Shown piece by piece: positions 11,371 through 22,333 of a stretch of 64,000 bases of DNA. A program made the translations under genes and the position numbers. The notes under the pieces were generated by a model. That model did no database searches. It saw only the letters and a program-made list of their open reading frames with translations, and was not told the origin of the DNA. The stretch covers positions 1,339,550 to 1,403,549 of the forward strand of contig MU006094.1 in assembly GCA_010093705.1 (NCBI GenBank), read 5' to 3'. Position 1 is the first letter of the stretch; every line of letters begins with the position of its first letter. Origin of the DNA: Patellaria atrata CBS 101060. Its lineage: Eukaryota; Ascomycota; Dothideomycetes; Patellariales; Patellariaceae.

Positions 11371-13079
11371 ATGACACCTCGATTCGCTCGGCTTCTATCC
11401 CTTGCGGTGCTGGCTATACCCTCCGTCCTTTCACAAGAGCTCCCAGAGGTACCGGAGCAGGTAGTTTTGAAACATGCTGTAGAAGTCAAGGAGCATGGCG
11501 GATCTCCTTGTGAGCTTGCTGTAAGCTTGTCACTGGTTTTGGAATATATTTTTGCACTGCTAACGTTTCTATGTAGTGTGCGACCATCGCCGAGTCAATC
11601 CCCGATAAATCGTTCATGAGAACTGCTGGAAACTATTATATGTGGGACGCAAAGCAAGCGGAAATCATTCCCGCATGTCGCGTCGAACCCGCCTCTGCAG
11701 AAGAGATTACATTCATCCTGAAGACGGTGATTGAGCACCAATGTAATTTCGCTATCAAGGGCGGTGGACACGCCCGCCATGCTGGCTCGTCCAATGCGGA
11801 TAATGGGGTCACTATCGACCTAGCCAAGATGAATCAAGTCGAAATTGCTAGTGACAGGAAAACTGTGAAGGTAGGAGGAGGAGCTGTTTGGCTTGATGTC
11901 TATACCGCAGTGGAAGCGGAGGGTTTGATGGTCATAGGTGGCCGTGTTGGGGATGTAGGAGTCGGAGGTTTGACATTAGGAGGTATAATATATAAATCAA
12001 CAAATTTGAACTCAAAGACTGATGAGGGATTGCTAGGTGGTATCTCATTCTTCTCGGGCCGTCATGGCTGGGCTTGCGATTCTGTCATCGCTTTCGAGAT
12101 TGTTCTACCCGACGGCACATTTACCAAAATTACTCAATCATCCAATCCCGATCTTTTCTGGGCTCTCCGCGGCGGTTCAAATAACTTCGGTGTCGTGATT
12201 GCTTTTCATTTCGAGACCTTCGAACATCCCGGAAAACTCTGGCGCGCTACCCGGCTACACAAATGGGAAGATGTTCCTGAGCTGCTTGACATGCAGTATG
12301 ATTTCCAAGTGAATCAACAACCCAAGGATCTGGACACCGGTACTTTTTTTCCCTATGGTTATTATGCGGCTTATGACATGATGCTTGTTCCCTTTACACT
12401 TGTCCATACCGCTCATGATGACATTGATAACCCTCCCGAAGCATTCAAAAAGTTCTTCACCAAGGACGTTATGGACGGTTCTAAGGTTGATTATAACTCA
12501 CTCTCGAACATCACTCTAGATATCCAGCAAAGCAGTCCGCCAGGCCTACGTGTAATGTACAAGACAGTAACCTATCGTGCATCTAGGGAACTAGACGGCA
12601 AGATCCTCGATCTCTACTTGGAAGCGCTCGAACACGTAAAGAAAATTCCCGGTATCATTCCCGTCGTAGTTTTCCACCCAGTCGCGGCGGAGGTTTTTAA
12701 GAAAATGCAAAAGAATGGAGGTAATCCGCTAGGCTTGGACGATGTTGACGGCCCCGTCACTGTTATGCAGATTGCGTGGGCTTGGACTAATAAGGAAGAC
12801 GATGAACTAAACTACAAGGTCACGAAGAGACTTTTCGAGAATATCAAAGTCGAAGGAGACAAACTGGGTGTGATGCATAGGTACATCTATCAAAACTATG
12901 CGTGGGCAGATCAGGACGTGTTCTCGGGCTATGGGGAAGAGAATTTGGCGAGATTGAGGAAGATACAGAAGAGTGTGGATCCGAATGGCGCATTTGCTGC
13001 TGGTGGATTGAATGGAGGATACTTTAAGGTAAACAAGGTGATGGGCAGCGTAGAGGGAATGCTTAGGGATGAGCTATGA
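11371..13079 (+). CDS. Secreted FAD-linked oxidoreductase (PCMH/berberine-bridge type)
   Basis: Exons 11371-11520, 11577-11982 and 12037-13079; predicted 532 aa. The first intron (56 nt, GTAAGC...TGTAG) joins CELA to CATIAESIP. The second is 54 nt, in frame and stop-free, and would be missed by a simple ORF view: removing it turns LTLGG plus 18 foreign residues into LTLGGGISFFSGRHGWACD, the family block. Signal peptide at 1-21 (cleavage near SVLSQ). FAD-binding PCMH domain about residues 60-240 with GGGHARHAG, whose His (about 115) is the usual covalent flavin site; the Cys of WACD (about 199) could be a second link. The C-terminal BBE-like segment ends YIYQNYAW...YGEENLARLRKIQ...DPNGAF...GGYF. 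Members oxidise sugars, alcohols or secondary-metabolite intermediates; no metabolite cluster is evident, so the substrate is open. Confidence 0.9.
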
Positions 13080-14067
13080 GTGAAATGTGATTGTGAAAGC
13101 TGGAATTTGGAATCTTGAGACAGGTATGATAATGCTATTGTGTTGTGTTTAGTCACTCTTCTCGAACGGTCAGATTTATTTCCACTAGATATCTGGAGAA
13201 GCTTCGGGATAACTGTTTAGGGATAGCTAAGTGAATTGTGCTCGGGCAAAGAAGTGTAAGTCCATTATTACTCTCTCCCAGACTACCAGGGAGCAAGGTC
13301 AAGGTTTACCTTACCTTACCTTACCTTACATACTCATTAATTAGGTCGATTCACACAGGATCCGTTATTACGGTCTTGTATTAGCAGGAAATATCCTCTG
13401 TCATCATTTCTGGGCCGTGCCTATTACGGAAATAGGATGTAGTAAGGACTACGACATCACTTCCTTAGTATTGATCAGAAGTGCTCTCTTCAAGTATCAT
13501 ACACCTTCTTTTAGCATAAAGACCTGCGTATTCACATCTTAATAGCATAACCAAGATATGCCCAGAGATACTCCACCAGTCTATATCAGCCTTCGACTCT
13601 GATAGAAGACGTTTATCACCTTCTTTCGGGACACCAAACACCTGATCGAACTGGATAGCCTCACCTTCTGCAATTATCCGTACCTTAAAATTCCCGGTAG
13701 TTCTGACAATAACTTTAAATATGGTCGCATTAACGGACACTATCCTTTGTACGGGACATCGCGTGGTGTTAACACATCAGTAGTGGCACTCTAAGTGCAT
13801 TCCGGCCCAAAAGCACAACTTAACCGTATATCCAAGGACTCGGATCAGATCATGCCTTAATTATTCATATGATTCATCTGACTCAATTTTCTGGTACAGA
13901 CAAACGCACCATGACTAGACTCCAAATAGGTTACTGGGCAAGGAATTGCTCTCCCTGGAACCCGCATGTATTGGTATTCTACCATTCCCACGGTCATGCG
14001 TTTTCCTTGGTATGCTATATACAAAGCACCATGTAAAGATCCCTTTTCTTTTAACTTCATACATGAT
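13080..14067. other. Intergenic
   Basis: Contains a TTACC microsatellite and a 91-codon minus-strand open frame (13740-13465) that lacks any family feature. The 3' half must hold the promoter of the rhodopsin-domain gene. Confidence 0.45.
13306..13330. repeat. TTACC microsatellite, 5 units
   Basis: Four perfect TTACC units followed by TTACA. Simple sequence repeat in an intergenic stretch. Confidence 0.85.
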
Positions 14068-15533
14068 ATGGACGGCGCCGACAGCTTGCTCGCTGTCGCG
14101 ATTGTCTTCCTAATCTTGACGTGGGTATCGACATTCCTTCGTTGTTATGTACGGCACTGGATGCTTCGTTCCTTCGCCATTGATGACTGGATTGCCGCTG
14201 TGACACTGGTAAGACGCTTCAATCGCAACATCTTATGCATAGTCTAATAATCTGTCAGATCCTGTTTACTATATTCGTCGGGTTTACCATTGAGGGTTCT
14301 AGAAATGGCCTCAACGATCATCTTCCGCCCAACGCTCCTTATGAACTCGGTACGGTGCAGTTGAAGTGGTTTTTGCTCGCGACACTGGTCTACATCCTTA
14401 CCATCACCACCCTCAAGGTATCCATTGGGTATACGCTGTTGCGGTTCGCACCGAATAAGAAATACAGGATTATTATCTGGATTGTGGTAGCTGTAACGGT
14501 GGGTCGATATCTTTCACTTTCTCATATACACTCCATGACTACGTACCTGGCAGCCCTCTACGTATACATATACTCCTCCCTCATCTAACCCCGACGATCC
14601 CATACGATACCATACCAACCCCCTTCTAACCCCACACAGACCGTCGTAGGCATATTCTACTTCTTCTTCCTCCTCACCGAATGCTCCCCCCCTTCCCGCT
14701 TCTGGACCGCCCACGCCGAACACCCCAAATGCCGCGACCCACGCATCACGGGCGGCGCAGCCCTGGTACTCTCCGGCGTAAATGCGCTCACGGACTGGAT
14801 ATTCGGCCTCTTACCTATCGGCATCGTGTGGAAGCTCAAGATGAGCAAGTTCCAAAAAACGGTCGTGAGCGGGGTCTTAGCGATGGGGATATTGTAAGTT
14901 TGCCTTCTTCGATGATCGGCAGCAAGTAGTGCGTTATAGTACGAAGATACAGATGCTGACACCGATCCGCAGCGCGAGCATCGCGACAATCGTCCGCATC
15001 GAATCCATCATCGTCTTCGCCACCGCGGTGGAGGATCCCCAACGTAAATTCCCCCTCCCTCATACCACCCAAAACAAAGCTAACGCGTCCACCACGAAAC
15101 AGCAAACGGCATAGGCGGCATCCTCCTCTGGTCCATAACCGAGCCCGGTATCGGCCTGACCGCCATCTCCCTCGCCGCCCTGCGTCCCCTGATCTCCCGC
15201 TTCTCCGTCCGCATGCGCACCAAATTCTCCACCTCCACCTCCGCCTCTGCCCTCGAGCGCTCTATCAGGGTGCGCGGGCTGGAATTCGAGCTCCTCGAGG
15301 AAGGACGGGACGGGGGCCGGCTAGGTGCGGGGAGAGGGATGGGAGAGGGAACGGTGGTCAGGGTGGAGAAGGGGGTTGAGGAGTGGGAGAGTGGAGGGAG
15401 TAGTATTGCGGGTGAGGGGAATGGGGGGAGAGGGGCGAGGAGCACGACTGAGCTGGTGGAGGTCAGGGGGAAGAACGAGGGTGGGGGGAGCGCTGCACCG
15501 GGGCTGCGGGTTAATGTGCATGAGGCGTTGTAG
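14068..15533 (+). CDS. Seven-helix rhodopsin-domain (Pth11-like) membrane protein
   Basis: Five exons: 14068-14208, 14259-14498, 14640-14893, 14973-15043 and 15103-15533; introns of 50, 141, 79 and 59 nt with phases that agree, giving 378 aa. No single open frame covers it. The order of motifs fits the fungal rhodopsin-domain family: helix 1 (LLAVAIVFLILTWVSTFLR), the FAIDDWIA turn (family xx-DDW), TLVYILTITTLKVSIGYTLLRF, TVVGIFYFFFLLTEC, CRDPRITGGAALVLSGVNALTDWIFGLLPIGIVWKLKM, ASIATIVRIESII, and GILLWSITEPGIGLTAISLAALRPL. The soluble tail is Arg/Gly/Glu-rich and low complexity. Some family members act as surface or G-protein-coupled sensors in plant pathogens; ligand and role here are unknown. 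The ATG chosen starts MDGADSLLAV just before helix 1; an upstream in-frame Met at 13966 is less likely. Confidence 0.9.
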
Positions 15534-16104
15534 AATAGGTATATGGATTCGGCTTTGGTCTTGCTGTGGTTCTGGGCTGGCGTTTGGGTGGGTTAGAGAG
15601 ACGTATGGGCTGGATTTGGATATGTGTGGTTATGACTGTATTGTTAGTTATGATGGACACAGCTTTAGTATGTATGCCTAGTACTATCGTGAAGCTGACA
15701 GTAGACTCCCATACCATGCAGATCATATCGAAAGACCTCGTCAAGCTATATTCTCTTGTCTCTGTTCGGTGATTGTGATTCTAGGCGAAAGAGAGATGTA
15801 AATGTTTTGGTATTAGCATCACAGTGGTAAATGCTCATGAGCTCTACTATTCAAGTCTCCTACTACGGTCATTAACTATCTCATTTGGAGAAGGTCGGTC
15901 AGATACATGAATGGAATTTTCATTTTTAAGAGAACATACATCTATATCCTCAATGTGGTACTAGCTACCCATGACAGTGCTTTTCGAGTCCGAATGCTCC
16001 CAACTCCCTAATATCCTACAATAGTAAATAAAGTACCCAGGTGAGTACCTATATGGAGACATCCAGCTTGAGCAGCTAGAATATGTATCGCCCATATTTT
16101 AGCT
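15534..16104. other. Intergenic, convergent 3' ends
   Basis: Between the 3' ends of two convergent genes. Short open frames at 15325-15772 shadow the rhodopsin gene tail and its 3' UTR. Nothing else recognised. Confidence 0.5.
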
Positions 16105-19100
16105 CTAAGCAGACACTACCATCACCCTCACCTCCTTTGGACACAATTCCACACCTCCACATGTCGTAATAGGACGACTCCATATAGTGCTACCCTTACT
16201 GTCCTTGCATCCGCAAATCTGATCCTTCTTACCATAATACTTCCTGAGTGCGTGTTAGCTAAAATTCTTGTCTGTGAGAAATATTCACAAAGAACAAATA
16301 GAACTCACGCTCTCGTGCACTCACGATATCCGTTTGGATTTACAGTGGCAGAGCACGTCATCCTAGGTGATTCGGTGAGGGAAGATGTCTTTACAGGGCG
16401 CTCTTGGCTATAGGTCTGTGATTCATCCAGCATGTCGGATCATGTCTCGTTAAAACAGGCTGTCTTGCCGCAGCGTACGAGTTTTGACTATCTGGTCCGA
16501 TCCAGGACCGCAGCCGCATGCGGTAGACCACGGAGAGTCGTTGTTGTGAAAGTTGCTTAAAATCATTAGCAGGGTGTCCAAAAGTTTTGTTGTCAGTAAA
16601 AAGGGTAGGGTCGAATGTGCTTACAAGCGTGTACACGGGTAAGACTTCGGATCGTAAGGGGGGAAGTTGCAGTCTTCAGAAGAAGTCTTCGTTGATCGAG
16701 CTTGGCCCAGACAGAGTATTTGGCCGCAGATGTTCACTACATCGGTGTTCACAGTCTCGCATAAGTAAGTAGGATAGGTAGTAGACATGGCTGCGTATGT
16801 CCACATCTTAGAAGATGTTCAGTTAGCCTGTTGATTATGAATGGAAGAGAAATAAGCTAAGAACTTACGTGTTACGACAATCACCAAGCGTCGGCTCCGA
16901 GGGCAGAGGGTTACAGTCAGTTGAAGCCCTCGATCGGCGTGATGTGAAGAACGGTAGCGTCGTAGCTTCATTGAGACAAAGTACTCTGTTGCGAACAGTT
17001 GTTGGAGTTGCCGACAGTATCTCACATTTACAAGCAGTGGAAGTCTTTGAATCAGTACCTAGATAACTCCTGTCCAATATATGTCAGTCTCTATTGAAAG
17101 GCGAGGACAGAGCAACAAGAAACTTACATGCGCGTACATTTACCATTCTATGTTTCCGTTAGAGTAATACGGATACAAATATCCAGGGTCGATTTTGAAG
17201 TAACGCTAGTGATAGATTTGACCTCGTTTGTGTATACCAGTGGACAACCTGTAGCGGCTCGAGTCTGCATGACTTTAAAGGTTCCCTGGCGCCCGCACTT
17301 GTAACTTCCCAAACCACTAAACTCTGGTCAGTATTCACTCCATAACGGGAACAAGTTGTTTTTCAATTAAGTTACCTCTTGACGCAACCACCAAAACGTT
17401 GATCAAGTGGACAAGTGCACGGTTGATTAGGTCTAGTTGTGGATGCAGCATTGTTCGTAGAAGGAATCTGATTTCCACCACAGCTGCCGCCAGTTATAAT
17501 ATTCGTGGTTCTGATTACGCATTCCCTCTCTGGTGTGCAAGATATCATGACTGAAGATATGGTCCTACTACCTCCACAGGGATCCATAGTAGCAGAAGTG
17601 GTATCAGTAGATAAGCTACCATTTTCGCCCTGGTCCTCGCTGGTATTAACAGTCAGACTGGCCGGACATGCAGATCCACTAGCAGACATCCCAGTTGTGG
17701 TACCTTTGATATTGCAACCTGTCGTAGGGATACCAACGGATGTAGTGCATTTAGACGCGGTGCAAGTGACGTAGACATTAGAGAAAGTGACCTTTGTACA
17801 CGCAGAAGTAGATGAAGAACGAGTAGGAGATGCCGATTCCCGCGTAGAAGTTCTGTCTTCGCCTTGGTCATTATCAGGATTAATGCTAGCTGGACCAGTC
17901 GGACACGCTGGTCCACCACTAATCGTTGTGGTATGACCTTGAATACTGTAACCCGTGAACGTTCTACCTATTGAAGTCTTGGATTTGAAAGAAGCAGAGC
18001 AAGATATGTAGACATCTGATACAGTTACTACTTGCGTGCAGGTCCTTGTGGTAGAAGTAGGACCATCACTTGAAGCGCGTGACGTGCTACCGGAGGCCTT
18101 CGAACTAGTTAGCGATCTGCTGGGAGTGGTACCAGGAGTGTTGATCTCTGGAATGATAGGAGCGGGCCAGTAAATCGGACATTTGGGCGTGGGTTTAGCT
18201 CCAGTTGGCGGTTTGACGTTCGGCTTGACATCCGCATTGGGGATTATACCTCGATTACCACCACATCCGTTTAGGCCGCACAATATTCCTCTTGAACCGC
18301 CTCTGGCAGTCGTAGGCATCCACAAAGACCACAAACTCCACCGCAGCCACACAGACCGCAATGGTGGGTGCCGCCGCCTGTACCGCATCCAAACAAGAAG
18401 CACCACCTCGATCGATGTCCACGCTTGTGTGAGCCGTCGTAACATCCAGTAGGACCCTTGAAATGGCCATCATCATCGTCGTCACTGCCACTATCGCTGC
18501 CAAATTCACTCTCAGAATAGACAATGTTACCCCATTCCTCTTCATCATTGTCATTTGGTTGTGAAATTATTACAGGTCCAGTCGTACTCATTGAAACTGG
18601 CAATGTCTGGGTATGGATCTCGGGACACGTGGAAGGAGGCTGAAAGACAACTAATTTCGGAAAGCCACCTGCTGGTGGATTGACTTCGAATGTTGACATC
18701 GGTTGTATCACTTCCGTTTGTATTGATCTCGGAAAGAAGTTCGACTTCAATGTCATCGGTGCTGGTGGTGAATCTGACATCCAAGGGAAGGGCGGAATGG
18801 TCTGTTCGTTCGAACCTAGGGTGACGACGAATGAAGGGGGAATGATCATAGACATAGGGTGGAAGGCACTATTACCTTCTCCTTCGGTAGCGGTTATGTC
18901 CCAAAATTCCAAGCAGCTCGTAGTTAAATTCGGAACATCAAAAGAAGTCTTTTTGAGAACTAGTTCATTAGATGAGTTTGAGTATAACCACGTCGTCATC
19001 TTGGAACGTAATCGTAGTTGGGACAGGAAGTTGAATTCCGGGAATATAGATTGTACACGGTGGCTTGCATCACACAGTCGAGTGGGGATTTTGCCACAAT

Positions 19101-20437
19101 TTTGGTTTTCCATGAAAGTTGACACGGCGGCTTGACATGCTATTAATTATACTAGTCATTGTTCGCCTAGAATTTGGCAGGATAGTCAACTTCCCACCGT
19201 GAGAGCTTGTAGATAAAGGAAGTTGCTTGGAACAAGAACTAGTAGTAATAGGGGTTTGAGTCGATCGAGAAGTATTCGAGATAATTGGTTGAACTGAACG
19301 GGAAGTTGTAGAACCTGGAAGTTGTTTTGAGCGGGAAGTTGTAGAGACCGGTGGCTGTCCAGATCGAGAGCTGCTGGGGAGAATGGGCTGACCGGAACGA
19401 GTTCTTCCAGAACCAGATGTCGGGGAGGAACTCAAAGACCTTGAAGTTGAGATCTCTGAAGCTTCTGGACTAGACGAGGCACTATATCTACTTGAACTTG
19501 AGTGTGATATTAACCCTGAACGAGTAGATGTAACCTTTGTTGCGGTGGAAAAACCAGGTAGTTCACTCAAAGGTTTCGTCGTTCGTTTTGATACCACCGG
19601 CGGTGAGAGCGGAACATTGAACTTAATGCTGATAGAGGAAGTAGCCTTTACCGACGAATCTCTCGAGTTTAAGAACGAAGGATTAACAATGGGCCTCGAA
19701 GATCCAGTTGGGAGCGACACTTTGGAGCTCGAAGATGGCTTCGAGATTGAGGGAAGCGACGTAGGGGAAGGAACAACTCTGGTAGTCCTATTAGAGCTTG
19801 GGTGAAAAGATTTGCTACTCATGAGTCTTGAATATTGGCCAGAAAGTATACTTAAGGGGCACTAGCATTAAGATTTATCAGCTTGGTACCAAAACCCGTA
19901 GTGACTGTAGACTTCGAGAAGATGATAGCACTGGGAAGGGTAGGAGCAGCTGAATATGTAACCATAGAAGGAATCACGGCATCGGCCGACCCAGTAGTAG
20001 CGAGCGGAATTTTCGTGCATAGCACGAATACTTTACCGTTCTCATCTTCATAAATCTCGCCTTCGCAGATTCTTGCCGTCCCGGGAACAGGCGGTACACT
20101 GTCTTTGGACCGCAAAGTTGGCGGCATTGTAACGATAGTGTTACCGAGAGTCGAGACCTTGGAAGGTAGACCGGTGATAAAGCCATTCTTGATCTCATAC
20201 ACAGGAAGATTTGGAGCAACGGCTGCATCCAACTTGTCTTCGTCCTTTCCTGTAACAATGCGCTCATGGAGTTCATGACCAGACTTAGACGTATTAGCAA
20301 AATCAGGAGGAGATAGCTACCATTGGGCGGACATATGAGGATGTGCAATGCAGTGATTAACTTACCACATATGGGTCCACAGAGCTTGCGATCTGTGCAG
20401 AGGTTATGCCTAATATGATGGCAATTAGTAGCATCAT
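16105..20437 (-). CDS. Large secreted Ser/Thr-rich protein with tandem cysteine modules (13-exon model)
   Basis: Unrecognised family. Exons, all phase-consistent: 20437-20366, 20283-19913, 19826-19198, 19139-18384, 18300-17376, 17316-17223, 17147-17128, 17069-16869, 16806-16787, 16736-16625, 16555-16489, 16415-16309, 16243-16105; predicted 1170 aa. Order: signal peptide (MMLLIAIILGITSAQ); a small domain with RICEGEIYEDENGKVFVLC; a long Ser/Thr/Arg stalk; a Pro-rich part and an acidic Asp/Ser run; a Cys/Gly patch; two or three units of about 65 residues of the type C-T-x-V-x(2)-S-[DN]-V-Y-[IV]-[ST]-C...GEDR/GENG; then C-terminal cysteine modules containing ACKC, ACGC and ICGC and ending C-x-[RNK] at phase-2 introns. 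Probably a cell-surface or wall protein. Weak points: the second intron donor (GTCTAC), and the 18383-18301 and 16488-16416 introns, which remove stretches that still look coding; without them the frame breaks there, so decay or sequence error is the alternative. Confidence 0.62.
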
Positions 20438-22333
20438 CGCTTTCAAACGCGCTATGATGGTGGGAACGTTGGTATCGTATCGGAAAGTGAAATATGTCTA
20501 ATTGGTGCAGGCTTAGTTGTAGAGAAAAGAAAATGGCGGTTGTAAGAGTAACACCAAAGAATTCTTAAATAATGCGCGAGTGGGATTGCCGCCGAGCTTC
20601 GACAAGGTTCTGATAATTACGTGCGGTTACCAGACTCTTTCTAGTGAGACATTCGCCGTCCCCATCACGGATTACCCTGATAGGTAATATGTTCTTGTGG
20701 AAAGTCAATTGACTTCCGGTCGTCCTGTGAGTGAATTGGGTTTTGAACACACCGGGGTGGCGGAACAAATAATTGACGTATGCAAATACGCGGTAGACCC
20801 AAGTCCGGGTGGGATACTCACCTTGCCCCCTACCTCTAAACTTGATGGAAGCTAGATTGGGGACACCGCTGCTTTGAAAACAAAGATAGATAGATGGTTC
20901 CTTGAGTTGAAACGCTAGCCTTTCATCAATCGATCGTGCCGCATATGGTACTGCTGCGGGACGAAGAACAAATAGTGATCAAATGATCTGTAGAACCAGT
21001 AGGAGATCTGTACAGGTTATCGTATCTCTATAACTCCAGCAGATGAGCACTACCCGAGACCGGGTCTGGATATAGGTATGGCGGAGTATCATATCGTTTC
21101 TCTTCATTAAGAAAATCGCTGGGAATCGTAGCAATGCTTCTGTCAAAGGAAAGATCTGTCAGCTGTTGACTATGTATTCGGGATAAGTGGAACCTACATA
21201 TGCCTTGATAGAGAACATCCCAAAATACTTTGAAAGGTAGCTAACGGTGCATAAGCAGAAACGGGAATTCCGTAGCGACAGTGCTATACCACAGCTGTAA
21301 TTACCTTATTCATAGTACGACCTGCAATACCAAAATGATCTGTTTACGGGACAGCATAGATTCGACAGGCGGCACATTTGTACACAAAGGTAAAAGATTA
21401 AGAAGATTTGAAATTCAGTAACAAAACAGAGGTCTTTCGGAAGCAGCGGTCTAAACAATGTAAAGACAATGATCTTAGTCATCTCAATGTACAGGAATGA
21501 ACTAAGACGAGAACCTCAGACTGATCTTCACCAAGAAGTAAGAAAATATCATGAAATAGACCATATGCGCAGGATTGACTTAAGAGGAGAGAACACATCG
21601 AAAAGAAGCATTCTATATCATGAGACAACGGCTACCCGTTGCTCAGGATCCTGTACGGCTTCATATATTACCACCCCATTGATAGCAAGCTTTACTATGA
21701 TATCCTACAAACAGGACCTGCGGTACACACTATCCAGAATGAAGAGAGTCGAAGAGAGAATATTCTGATACTATCTTCGAACTTTCGTTACGGGGCGTTG
21801 TGCTGCACGAAACGATCGAAGATGGGTGGCATTTTGACGGTATACATGAGAATGCCTAAGAACATCGGTAAACCGTTCCCAAAGGAATGTTTGATAATCT
21901 GCTTATTACCTTCGTTTAAGTTACACTATGAGTGAGAAGTATGAAGTTCCAGTTGAAAAGGACCACCTTAGACCCTTGGAAGCTTCGTGCCGAGTAAAGC
22001 TAAGCCGGGACCAGATGGTGGTGAATTGGTGATGCGATATCTCCTTATCCAATCTCCACAACGAGGTTTTAAATCCGTCCATAAGTTTAATTACATGATT
22101 CAAAGATCCATGAGGTGGATTACGTTGACCCATACCGAGTAGCAATGCGCTTATGTCCGTCTACTCTGCCTCGCCACGTTGTTTATATCCGTAATGGATA
22201 TAAACTGCCACCATGGCCCTTGAGTTGATTGTGAGCCCTTCAGATAAAAGATATTTGTAGAACATTTGATACTATACAAGGATATATCCAGTAATATTAC
22301 TACTTACCGGGATTGGACAATCACTTAAACACA
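20438..22333. other. Intergenic, divergent promoters
   Basis: Lies between the 5' ends of the cysteine-module gene (minus) and the dehydrogenase gene (plus). Open frames at 20565-20768, 21469-21935 and 21921-22145 are unsupported. No repeats or domains recognised. Confidence 0.45.

Noticed and set aside
13465-13740. 91-codon minus-strand open frame in an intergenic stretch
   Set aside because: Somewhat protein-like but no domain, no splice partner and no clear start context; not enough support.
16105-20437. Reading 16.1-20.4 kb as two or three separate genes
   Set aside because: Only the first exon supplies a signal peptide, the later open frames start without one, and one phase-consistent chain of exons links them all. 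It remains possible for the part before 19826.
21469-21935. Two overlapping plus-strand open frames of about 100 codons
   Set aside because: No domain, composition like the surrounding intergenic DNA.
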